Origin: a bacterium
GTDB lineage: Bacteria; UBA8248
Reading direction: 5' to 3'
NCBI GenBank assembly: GCA_022828125.1
Contig: JAJEJD010000010.1
Coordinates: 1 to 44,472, forward strand
DNA: 44,472 bases
Shown piece by piece: positions 16,620 through 26,700 of the stretch (positions within the stretch are counted from its first letter, which is position 1; every line of letters starts with the position of its first letter). The position numbers and the translations under genes were made by a program. Below the pieces are notes generated by a model. It ran no database searches and was not told where the DNA came from. It saw only the letters and a program-made list of their open reading frames with translations.

Positions 16620-19600
16620 ATGAATGTTACTGCTAAAAAATATAATCCGGGCTTTCTTTCCGATGAAGAGTTAGTGGTGTCATTCTGCGTTCGAGCGAGC
16701 GAGTTCGAATCGATCATCGAGATGCTGCGCGACTGCCGGGGAAGTTCGAATCCGCATCAAATCGTGCTCGGTCCGCGTGGCAGCGGCAAGACTAGTCTGC
16801 TCCTTCGCGTTGCGGCCGAGATACGACGAGATGTGGCGTTATCATCTGGATTTTTCCCGGTCGTCTTCGCTGAGGAGAGTTACGAGGTTTCCACCGCCGG
16901 GGAGTTCTGGCTGGAATGCTTGTCCCGTTTGGCCATTCAGGCTCCGTTCAGGGAAGGAGACGCTGATCTCCACCGCACCTACGATGAGTTGCGCACCATT
17001 GCCGACGACAGGATGCTAGAAGAACGTTGCCTTGCCGCTCTGCTCGATTTTTCGGATCGTGAGGGCAAGAGGCTCGTGCTGTTTGTAGAAAATTTGAACA
17101 CGATGTTCCGGGACATGACAGACCCGGATGCGGGATGGCGGCTTCGAAAGATCCTCCAGACCGAGCCGCGGATCGTCCTGCTTGCTAGCGCTACCAGCAG
17201 ATTCGATCAAATTGATAACCCGGACCAAGCCCTATACGACTTATTCCGGATAACTTCGCTTCGCCCCCTCGAAACGCAGGAATGCGCCGTTCTGTGGGAA
17301 ACAGTGTCTGGTCAGGGTTCCCGGCCGGAGACAATTCGGTCATTACGGATTCTAACGGGTGGCAATCCCAGATTGCTCGTGATCGTGGCCCGCTTTGGAG
17401 CCAAGCTGTCCTTCCGAGAATTGATGGCCGATCTTCTCGATCTGGTCGACGATCACACTGAATATTTCAGAAGTCATCTAGAATTATTGCCAGCACAAGA
17501 AAGGCGGGTTTATCTGGCGCTCGCCGATCTGTGGAAGCCAGCAACCACAAAGGAGATCGCGGACAGGGCTCGTATCGAGACGAGCAAGTGCAGCGCACAA
17601 CTTGCCCGTCTTATCGAACGGGGTAGTGTGGAAGTTGCGGGAGGTACCTCACGGCGCAAGCAGTACTATCTGACCGAACGCATGTACAACATCTACTATC
17701 TGCTGCGGCGTCCCCGAGGGCCGGATCGTTTGGTCGATTCTCTTATCCGCTTCATGGAGTCGTTTTATTCTCCACTTGAATTGCGAAACATCGGAATCGG
17801 AATTGTCCGAGAAGCTTTGAGCCTGAATGGTGAAATGCGGGCTTTGTACGAGACCGCGATTGAGCGATTGCTTATGCTTCCGAAACTTTCCGAGTATCGC
17901 ACGGAACTGCTCGAAGTGTTTCCCGTAGATATTTCTGGGTCGCCTGCCCGAAGATCGCTCCTTCCGGGTGGAACGAAACAAGAGTCGAGTCGCGTGGAAA
18001 CTACGCCCTCACGTAAGCTTCCGGCCCGCATCGAGCCGATCCGTTCCCCGGAGACTGTCGGCCGGAAGCTCCTCGAGAGAGGAGTAGAACTTATAGAGCA
18101 GAAACGACTGGAGGAGGCACTGGAGGTATTTGAGCAAGTGATACGCCAATACGGCGAGAGTCCAAAGCCAGCCCTTCTAGATTTAACTGCAAAAGCTCTT
18201 ATAGGAAAAGGCGGTGTGTTCTGGGAACTGGGACGTATCGAAGAGGAACTGGCTGTTTGCGAAGAGGTGGTGCTCCGTTTTGAGGATAGTGAGGAGCCGG
18301 TTCTTGTCGCCTCGGTCGCATTCGCCATGTTCAAAAAAGGGGTCTCTCTCGATGTGCTGGGCCGCCCGGCGGAAGCATTGGAGACATACGACGATATTGT
18401 GCAACGATACGGCGCGAGCGAGCAATCGAATGTTCTCAGAGAGGTCGGAAAAGCTCTCAGCAACAAAGGGGGTCTACTTGGCACACAGGGTCGTCTGGAA
18501 GAAGCATTGGAGATCTTTGATGAAATTGTGCACCGCTTCGGCTCCAACGAGGATCCCGCGCTTGTCGAAATAGTCACGATTTCCTTCATCGACAAAGGTT
18601 ACACACTCAGTGCGCTGGGTCGGCCGGAGGAGGCGCTGACGGCCTATGAACTAGCGATACTTCATCCTGGAAAGATTGAGAAACCGTTTATTCTTGAAAT
18701 GGTCGCAGGTGCTTTCGTCCTTAGAGGCTCCATTTTCATTAAGTTGGGGAGATCCGAGGAAGCCCTGGCGAGCTATGAGGAAGCCATACGGCGGTTCGAA
18801 ACGCACGGTGAATTCTGGAGGCATGAAGTATTGGCTCAGGCATTCTTGGAAAAGGGGTTAGTCCTTGTCACCCTGAACCGTTTAACGGAAGCGATTGAAT
18901 CCTGCGATGAAGTGGTGCGGCGTTTCGGAGAAAGTGAAGAACCGATTCTGGTGTATATGGCGGCGCATGCGACATATACAAAGGGGAGCGCTTTTTTGGC
19001 GATGAACCTACCAATCGATGCGTTAGCTGCATTTGACGAGGCGTTGCGACGGTCTTCCAAGGCCGAAAAGACAGTCATTCCAATGATCGAAGCGAAAACG
19101 CTCTTATCCAGAGGAATCGCCTTTGACTGGCTGAATCAACCCAAAGAAGCATTGATGGCTTACGACGAAGTTGTGCGCCGATTTGGAGAGAGCAATGACC
19201 CGCGTGTCAGTGGTCCGGTCGCCTCGGCGCTAGAGAGAAAAATACCTATACTCGAAAATGCCAACCAGCTCTCAGATGCTCAGGCTACCTATGAAGAGAT
19301 GACGCGCCGTGTGGGAGACGATGCGCCTGAATACAACGTTTTGATTGAACGGTCCCTTATTGAGCGAGCAGATTGCGAACTCACCTTTAGAAGGCATAGG
19401 TCTGCAATCGCGGCAGCGACTCTGGCGCTTGAAAAATGTCTGCCCGAATCAGTGGAAAACCGATTGCGGGCCCATTTCATTCGCGCAACAGCAGCCCTCT
19501 CCGACGGCGACATCAACGGATGTGAACGGGACATTGAGACGATTCTCATGGTTCTTCCAGATCTCGATGGCCTACCTCAAGAGTTCCTTCATTCATTGAT

Positions 19601-19868
19601 GGAGTTCGGCATCAAGCTTGGACCGACGCGAATGCGAAAGCTTATCGAAGTTTCAGTGTCGGCGGATCTTCTATTGCCGCTTGCAACAGCATTGGCAGAG
19701 GAAGCGGGAGAACAGCCCCGGGTGGCTCGTGAAGTGGAGGAAGTCGCCAGAGACATCCGGAATGAACTGAAACGTCTGAGAAGCTCGGCGAATGCAGAAA
19801 ACCTGCTAACGAATGGTGAGCGCAAAAAACACAGCCAAAAACTAGCAGAACCATCGTCAAGAGACTAA
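16620..19868 (+). CDS. STAND-like ATPase with C-terminal TPR array, operon gene 2
   Basis: 1,082 residues. Walker A is GPRGSGKT (51-58). The Walker B strand reads LVLFVENLN (152-160), with the usual Asp-Glu replaced by Glu-Asn. A sensor-1-like strand is IVLLASATSRF (185-195). A winged-helix region (about 300-365, with ATTKEIADRARIETSKCSAQLARLIERG) precedes about nine TPR-like repeats of ~43 residues from ~480 to ~960 (consensus GRxEEALExYDExVxRFGxSEEP). This is the arrangement of STAND sensors: a P-loop switch followed by a superhelix that binds a trigger. No N-terminal effector domain is present, so an output would have to come from another operon product. The altered Walker B suggests slow or absent hydrolysis. 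Confidence 0.8.
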   Translation: MNVTAKKYNPGFLSDEELVVSFCVRASEFESIIEMLRDCRGSSNPHQIVLGPRGSGKTSLLLRVAAEIRRDVALSSGFFPVVFAEESYEVSTAGEFWLECLSRLAIQAPFREGDADLHRTYDELRTIADDRMLEERCLAALLDFSDREGKRLVLFVENLNTMFRDMTDPDAGWRLRKILQTEPRIVLLASATSRFDQIDNPDQALYDLFRITSLRPLETQECAVLWETVSGQGSRPETIRSLRILTGGNPRLLVIVARFGAKLSFRELMADLLDLVDDHTEYFRSHLELLPAQERRVYLALADLWKPATTKEIADRARIETSKCSAQLARLIERGSVEVAGGTSRRKQYYLTERMYNIYYLLRRPRGPDRLVDSLIRFMESFYSPLELRNIGIGIVREALSLNGEMRALYETAIERLLMLPKLSEYRTELLEVFPVDISGSPARRSLLPGGTKQESSRVETTPSRKLPARIEPIRSPETVGRKLLERGVELIEQKRLEEALEVFEQVIRQYGESPKPALLDLTAKALIGKGGVFWELGRIEEELAVCEEVVLRFEDSEEPVLVASVAFAMFKKGVSLDVLGRPAEALETYDDIVQRYGASEQSNVLREVGKALSNKGGLLGTQGRLEEALEIFDEIVHRFGSNEDPALVEIVTISFIDKGYTLSALGRPEEALTAYELAILHPGKIEKPFILEMVAGAFVLRGSIFIKLGRSEEALASYEEAIRRFETHGEFWRHEVLAQAFLEKGLVLVTLNRLTEAIESCDEVVRRFGESEEPILVYMAAHATYTKGSAFLAMNLPIDALAAFDEALRRSSKAEKTVIPMIEAKTLLSRGIAFDWLNQPKEALMAYDEVVRRFGESNDPRVSGPVASALERKIPILENANQLSDAQATYEEMTRRVGDDAPEYNVLIERSLIERADCELTFRRHRSAIAAATLALEKCLPESVENRLRAHFIRATAALSDGDINGCERDIETILMVLPDLDGLPQEFLHSLMEFGIKLGPTRMRKLIEVSVSADLLLPLATALAEEAGEQPRVAREVEEVARDIRNELKRLRSSANAENLLTNGERKKHSQKLAEPSSRD

Positions 19869-19944
19869 ACATAGGAAACTTTACAAATCCCAAAAGAAAG
19901 GGCCCCATACGGCAAGCGGCAACAGCAAGAGGAATGTTTTATCC

Positions 19945-22900
19945 ATGCTATTTCCCGACCAAAGTCACATCAATCAAGTCCGTGACGCTCTCTGGCGGCG
20001 TTCTGGAGGTGGCGCTTCCGTCATGATTGGGAGCGGTTTCAGTAAGAGCGCTCTGAAAGCCCGACCGGACGCAAAGGCTCTTCCAATATGGAGCGAATTA
20101 ACAAAAAAGATGTCCGAAAAGTTGTACCCACAAGGTGTCAAAGGATCATCGGCAACTGAAAATTCCTTAAAACTCGCACAAGAATATACAACCAGATTTG
20201 GGCAAAGCGAACTGCATCGTTTTTTGCAAGAGTTGGTTCAAGACGATGATTTCAAACCGGGAGACAAGCATACACAGCTGTTAAAACTTCCTTGGCGCGA
20301 TATTTTCACCACAAATTGGGATACCCTTCTTGAGAGGACGAACTCTTCAGTGGTCGAGCGCGCTTACAGCGTAGTCCGAAATATAGATGAAATCCCTCTG
20401 GTGAACAGGCCACGCATCGTCAAACTGCACGGTTCGTTTCCCTCATACTTCCCGCTTATCTTCACGGAAGAGGATTACCAGACGTATCCGACGAAGTTCG
20501 CGCCGTTCGTAAACACAGTGCAACAAGCGATGATGGAATCCGTGTTTTGTCTGATCGGATTCTCTGGGGATGATCCAAATTTTCTGAATTGGTCGGGATG
20601 GGTACGCGACAACCTGGGGACTGCAGCGCCGAAGATTTATCTGGCCGGATGGCTAAACTTATCATCTCATAGACGGCAAGAGTTCGAAAACCGCAATGTC
20701 GTTCCCATCGATCTAGCACGTCATCCGAAGGCTGCCGAGTGGCCGGAAAATCTGTGTCATGATTATGCAACCGAATGGATACTCCACACTCTGGAGCAAG
20801 GACAACCCTATGATGTCACAAATTGGCCATCACCTAAAAAACAATCACCCTCACAAATACTAACAATCCTGGAGCCGATTGAAAAAGTGCAATCCGATGC
20901 GCCTCTTAAAGAGCCTGACCCGCCTTCTGGCGATTCCGATAACATTGAGGCTTCAGTCCGGCAACTCTTGGAAGTTTGGACTCACAATCGGAAAATCTAT
21001 CCTGGCTGGCTCGTAGTTCCTGATAACACACGACCTTTATTGAATTGGAACACTCATGACTGGGAACCATTAATTCTCAATGTGCTTCCTGAATTTACAC
21101 CCTTAGAACGGCTGAACGCTCTTCGCGAACTAGTGTGGCGGCGCGAAATCTTGCTGGAGCCAATCTCATCTGAAATAGAGTCCGCCGCACAAGAAGTCCT
21201 TGAGATGATAGATTGCCAAAATCGTACAATCGAAGGTATCGCAGATCCGAAGGTTAAATGGGCCGAGATTAGAGAGGCTTGGCGTACCATTGCTCAGGCT
21301 CTTGTTACAGTTGCGCGATATAGTCTTAAGCTTGAGGTTTTCAATCAGCGGATTGAGGCTGTGTCTCCCTTTCTCCAAGACAACCCAGATATTGGTCATC
21401 GGATGCGCCATGAACGCTGTCTTTGGGCGATTTCCTCGATGAATTTTGAAGAATTAGAAAACCTGCTTCAGGGTTGGATAGTCGAAAACTGCGATCCAAT
21501 CTGGATGATGCGAAAAGCCGCCTTGCTTACCGAATCAGGTCGGGGCAACGAAGCGATGGAGTTGGCTGAAGAAGCACTCGACATTATTCGAGGTATTCCT
21601 ACCGACGACCGCAGTGTAGCAGGCCCATCACGAGAAGGTTGGGCGCTCTACTTAATGGTGCAAGTTGATAACATGGAAAGGCTATGGAAAAGATGGGATC
21701 AACTTACACCACTGAAGTGCAATGCTTTATTGGAAAGACGATACATTTCTGATGCGATTGAAGGAAATAAAGAAAATAAAAGTGCACCGCATTTTGATCT
21801 TGGAATGCGAATGGACCCAGGGTACCGGGTCTCGAATGATGAATACAATCGATGGGTATCTGCTCGCCGTGCGATTCGTCTCTCCGAAGTAGCTGGGCTG
21901 CCTCCGTCGGTCAACCACACAGGTGTAGCTTCGAGTATTTTGAAACTGGCTGCGGATGAATTATCCAAATCTGAGCCGGAAATGGCTGCTCGTTTAGTGC
22001 TACGAGTTTGCAGATATGACAAAGACAAGACGCTAATGCGTGTTCTTTCACGCTTTCGTATAGCAGCCTTGCCTGAAAAATCGGCGAATGAATTGGCGGA
22101 AATATGCACTAGTATGATCGATCATGCACTCCCTCATATGATTGGCGCAGGTAAGCACCCAATGTTCTGGATCGAGCGAATGCGGGTCGCTATCGAGGCT
22201 CTTTCTCGACTCGTGCTTCGGTTGGATTCGGAGAGAATAGAACCCATTTTTGAAAAGGCAAACGAACTTTATCGCAATGGTCAAATTGCAAGTAAACCAT
22301 GGCTGACTAACTCAATTGGAAGTTTACTGAATCGTTCTTGGGAAGCCATACCAGAAACGCGTAAGACCGACCGTGTTCTTGACCTTTTGAGCGCGCCGAT
22401 AGTCGGCGTGGATAATTTCAAGGCATCCCAACCCCATTACCCGGAACCTGCATATCTTCTAGGAGATAATTCTACCCCACCTCGTCGCACAGGCGTCAAC
22501 GAAGACCAATGGCAGGAAATTGTCAGCATGTTAGTTCGCTGCTTGCACACCGGTGGCGAGGCACGAGAGCGAGCAATCGTTAGAGTTGCGTCTGTGACAT
22601 TTCTAGAAAGTCTAACAAAAACTGAATTGTCGCAAATCGCTCAAGCCATATGGAATGAAGAGCATAAAGGTTCGAAAGATTTGCCTGCTCAGACTCGACT
22701 CTATGATTGGATGTTTTTTTTGATTCCTGAACCGAAACCGGGTTTGGCGGAACAGCGTTTCCGCTATAAATGGCTAACCCCAAAACACGAATCACCTGAA
22801 ATTGCTCAAAAAATCGAGGATATTCTTTGTGAAGTAGGGAGAGCTATTTCAGGTCTAAAAAAACACGGACGCTCGTTGGTTCTATCAACAGAAGAACGTT

Positions 22901-23670
22901 GTTATCTGCTTCAACTCATAGAACAATGGTCGGATACATCGGTGCCAAATCATTTCTTCTCCCCTATGCAGAGCCAACTCCGCGAACCCACGCATCGCGC
23001 ACTTTCTGGTCTACCCACCATCATTTCTAACATCGAGATTCCTGAATCCATCGGCGAGAAACTAATCAAGAAATTACAAAAACTGAACGAAAGCGAAATT
23101 CCAGGGTTTAAGCTCATCACAGGTTTAGTCAAATCCATGCCAAATCATATTTCCGATTTAGCTCTATCAATGAAAACGGGACTGGCTTCAGAGAACGAAA
23201 ACTTGGCTGAGAACGCAACTGCGGGTCTTTATGATTGGTTAACGACATCGGCCGATATTGCTGCGCAAATCCATCACCCTCCAGATGATCTGGTTCGCGA
23301 GATCGGTGTCATGATCGCTACCCGCAGAACAAAGGCTCTTGGACATGCCCTCCAAGTCGCCAAGTGGGTGTTTGATGAGGGAAGTGACGCACAAAAGGAG
23401 ATCATACGCGATTTGGCGTTGCAAGGTCTCGTCTATTTGGCTGAAGAGTTGCGGTACGATAGAGATAAAAATCAGAATGAAATTTTCGATCTGCCATTGA
23501 TACGTTGGCGTAGTGCTCAACTTGCCCAGTCAATGGCAACACACGGACTCAAAGACAATCCAATTGTGGCCCGATGGCAAAAAATTATCGAGGAAGACCC
23601 ATTGCCCGAGGTTCGATTTTTGAAAGAACCTCTATTCACGCGCCAGCCTGAAGAAGGTGACGAAACTTAG
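19945..23670 (+). CDS. SIR2-domain defence protein, DSR1-like (probable DUF4020 C-terminus), operon gene 3
   Basis: 1,241 residues. The N-terminal SIR2-like fold (about 10-290) carries the NAD-binding GSGFS (29-33), TTNWD with N124, and KLHGS with catalytic H162, then GFSGDDPNF (205-213). The SIR2 enzymes of phage-defence systems hydrolyse NAD+ and so stop infected cells. The remaining ~950 residues are helical. The end (LPLIRWRSAQLAQSMATHG, then DPLPEVRF) looks like the DUF4020 type that accompanies SIR2 in the defence-associated sirtuin DSR1; this family call is from memory. No P-loop is visible in the protein. It starts at ATG 19945 with AAGAGGAA upstream, 76 bp after gene 2. Confidence 0.78.
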   Translation: MLFPDQSHINQVRDALWRRSGGGASVMIGSGFSKSALKARPDAKALPIWSELTKKMSEKLYPQGVKGSSATENSLKLAQEYTTRFGQSELHRFLQELVQDDDFKPGDKHTQLLKLPWRDIFTTNWDTLLERTNSSVVERAYSVVRNIDEIPLVNRPRIVKLHGSFPSYFPLIFTEEDYQTYPTKFAPFVNTVQQAMMESVFCLIGFSGDDPNFLNWSGWVRDNLGTAAPKIYLAGWLNLSSHRRQEFENRNVVPIDLARHPKAAEWPENLCHDYATEWILHTLEQGQPYDVTNWPSPKKQSPSQILTILEPIEKVQSDAPLKEPDPPSGDSDNIEASVRQLLEVWTHNRKIYPGWLVVPDNTRPLLNWNTHDWEPLILNVLPEFTPLERLNALRELVWRREILLEPISSEIESAAQEVLEMIDCQNRTIEGIADPKVKWAEIREAWRTIAQALVTVARYSLKLEVFNQRIEAVSPFLQDNPDIGHRMRHERCLWAISSMNFEELENLLQGWIVENCDPIWMMRKAALLTESGRGNEAMELAEEALDIIRGIPTDDRSVAGPSREGWALYLMVQVDNMERLWKRWDQLTPLKCNALLERRYISDAIEGNKENKSAPHFDLGMRMDPGYRVSNDEYNRWVSARRAIRLSEVAGLPPSVNHTGVASSILKLAADELSKSEPEMAARLVLRVCRYDKDKTLMRVLSRFRIAALPEKSANELAEICTSMIDHALPHMIGAGKHPMFWIERMRVAIEALSRLVLRLDSERIEPIFEKANELYRNGQIASKPWLTNSIGSLLNRSWEAIPETRKTDRVLDLLSAPIVGVDNFKASQPHYPEPAYLLGDNSTPPRRTGVNEDQWQEIVSMLVRCLHTGGEARERAIVRVASVTFLESLTKTELSQIAQAIWNEEHKGSKDLPAQTRLYDWMFFLIPEPKPGLAEQRFRYKWLTPKHESPEIAQKIEDILCEVGRAISGLKKHGRSLVLSTEERCYLLQLIEQWSDTSVPNHFFSPMQSQLREPTHRALSGLPTIISNIEIPESIGEKLIKKLQKLNESEIPGFKLITGLVKSMPNHISDLALSMKTGLASENENLAENATAGLYDWLTTSADIAAQIHHPPDDLVREIGVMIATRRTKALGHALQVAKWVFDEGSDAQKEIIRDLALQGLVYLAEELRYDRDKNQNEIFDLPLIRWRSAQLAQSMATHGLKDNPIVARWQKIIEEDPLPEVRFLKEPLFTRQPEEGDET

Positions 23671-23798
23671 GGCGGCTCGCTTTCACTAGTCTTTCCAAAC
23701 TAGACGAGAATATCGACAGAATCATCGAAAATCTGCGAGCTAGTTTCGATAGTTTCTGATGGTATTACCCAGTCGTCAATATGAGACAGGATAGATAA

Positions 23799-26700
23799 AT
23801 GACAAAAAAGAGAAAACCCTCAGTCGACTCAACAAGAGCGTCCCGGGACGGCCACGAATACCATGAGGCGTGGACAGCTAGAACGGCCATGCAACTTCTG
23901 CAGCCGAATAGCGATCTTGTTGCGATAGCAGTGGAAGGCCTTTCTCCGATCGATCAGGCACGTTCTTCTCCAGAAACAGTTCAGGTTGCGGACATTACTC
24001 TCTATTACGGTAATCGACCTACATTCGAACAAGCGTCACAAACGACCATCGCTCAGTTCAAGTATTCAGTGTCTAGCAAAGACAAAGATTTCCGCGCCTA
24101 CCAAGCGAAAGAGACAATAGAAAAGTTTGCAAAAACCTATCGTGATTACAAAAAGAAATACGGTACTGAAGCTGTGCAAAACAGGCTCGATTTCCAACTA
24201 ATCACGAATCAGCCGATTTATGAGCCACTACTCCAAGCAATTAAAGCCATAGCATCTAGTTGTCCGGTTACAGGCAATGTAAAGAAACAAGCGGAGCAGT
24301 TTAAGGCTGCTGCTGGGCTTGATGGGAAACCGCTCGCTTCCTTTGCCGCTAAATGCAGGTTAATCGGTCGTTCTGGAAGTCTTCCGGAGACTAAGAGCGA
24401 GTTGGCAAGCCTGCTTGTTGACTGGTCTGCGACTAGTGATCCTATAGCGACGGCGCGTCTTGGCAAGTTAAGAAATTTGGTACGCGACAAAGCTGGTTCA
24501 AAATATGAAAGCGAGAATCTCATAACTCATACTGACATTCTCGCAGCATTGGAAATCGGCGATCCAAAAGATCTTTTGCCATGCGAGACCGCACTCGCAG
24601 ACATTGGGGAAATTCTTGAGCGTGAACAGCTTGCCGATGCAATTACATGTATCCAATCTAGCTCGGCTCCTCTTCTTGTTCATGCTGCTGGCGGGATAGG
24701 CAAAACCGTCTTCATGGACAGTCTAGCAGCAAAATTATGTGAAGATTACGAGGTTATCTTCTTCGACTGCTTTGGCGGCGGTGCTTACCGCTCACCCGAG
24801 GATGCTCGGCATTTGCCGCGTCGAGGTCTAGTCCACATTGCGAATACACTTGCGTTTCGTGGTTTGTGTGACCCCATGCTACCCGACAGTCCCAGTGTGG
24901 AAGCACTTTTCAATACTTTTAGAAGGCGTCTGACCCAGTGTGTCGAAACGCTTTTCAAAAGAACACATGGCCGAAATCTTTTGCTGTTCTTAGACGCCAT
25001 AGATAATGCGGATATCGCGGCGAGCCAAGGCGGTGATGATGCCTTTCCGGTAAAGCTGATGGAGAGCTTGCATTCCAAATCTATCCCTGGCGTGAAGCTC
25101 GTCGTTTCGTGTCGAACAGAACGAAAACCCGCTACTTATGCCAAGTATGAAGAGTTTAAATTACGTCCATTCAGTAAGGATGAAACTGCATCCTTTTTGC
25201 GCGCCAGATTGAGAGACATCTCACAGATCGAGATCAATGTTGCTCAGTCGCGCTCAGGCGGAAATCCACGCATACTTGAATACCTCCTCATGAGTGGTAG
25301 AGGCCTTCTTGACGAATCGGAGATTGACAAAAACCTGGAACTGGACACGCTTATTCAGGGGAAAATTGATGATGCACTAGCAATCACTATCGAGCGAGGC
25401 TCAGCAAAAAAAGAAATCCATGCATTTCTTGCAGGGCTTGCAGTATTGCCGCCGCCCGTGCCGCTTGATGAGTGCGCAGAAGCTTATGGCATTGAGCAAA
25501 GCGCAATCGAAAGTTTTGCATCGGACTTAATTCCACTTCTGGAACTCACTAATCAAGGTTTGACGTTCAGGGACGAGCCTACTGAGACCTTAGTTCGCAA
25601 TAAGTACGCCTCATCTAGGGGTGCCTTGCGTCGTGTTGCCAAGAATTTGCTCAAACGACAAGATGTCTCCGTTTATGCCGCCCGTGCCCTACCGGACCTC
25701 TTGCATGTTCTGGATGACGGCAACAAACTCTTCTGTCTTGCTTTCGATAACCGTATTCCCTCATCAATAACAAGTTCGGTCGGTAAGCGGAACATCCGAT
25801 ATGCGAGGCTTCGTGTTGCCACTCTTCATGCTGCGATCAACCAAGATTATAATCGTCTCGTCAGGCTTCTCGTAGAACTCTCGACAATCGCCGCCAGCGA
25901 TCAACGAGGGATCGATTACATACTGGATTATCCCGACCTTGTTGTTGCCGCGAAGGATGTTGATTCTTTACGTCGCCTTTTTGAAACCCGAACAGGCTGG
26001 CCTGGCACGCGTCACGCCAGGCTAGCGATAGCTTATACGCTATCAGGCGATTACGAAGAAGCTTCTCGTCATATGTTCACGGCCACTGATTGGATCAACC
26101 ACTTTATACGAAACAGCCATAACAACCACGACAGCAGGCTGGATGAACTTGGTCCGGAAGTTCGCGATGTCGCGGCAATACCTTTTTCTCTTATATCCCA
26201 AGGCCGCATGGAAGATGCGGTTCAGTTCCTGAAAGACTGGCGAGATTGGTATGCCTACGAGGTTTGTGAATATGTGTTCAACTATTCTCACCTTGCAGAA
26301 ACGATAAGTGCTCAACCGCAGAGCAAACTTAGAAGTTTTGTCGACAAGCTGGAAGATATTGCTCCTATAGCCTCGGCTCTTTCTTTTCAGGAACTACCAA
26401 AATCGAAAAGCAAAGAACTTATTGGGAAACTGGCGAAACTGTGTAAAAAAGTGTCAGGACGCCTCACATCAAAATCCTTTCCGCGTGATCATTATTGCTC
26501 GCTTCAAGGCGGATTGCACAAAGCATCGGCAATAGCAATGTCGCTTGGCCTTCACGCCGAAGCGTTGGCGATCTCGCTTCGCGCGCCGCATGAGCGTCCG
26601 GGCTTATGGGATTTTCGCGATCATTTCACGGGCAAAGATGTTTTTCCATTCGTATTTCGAACCGCTCTCGTTGCCGCCGCAAAGAGGAAAATCCTTCACG

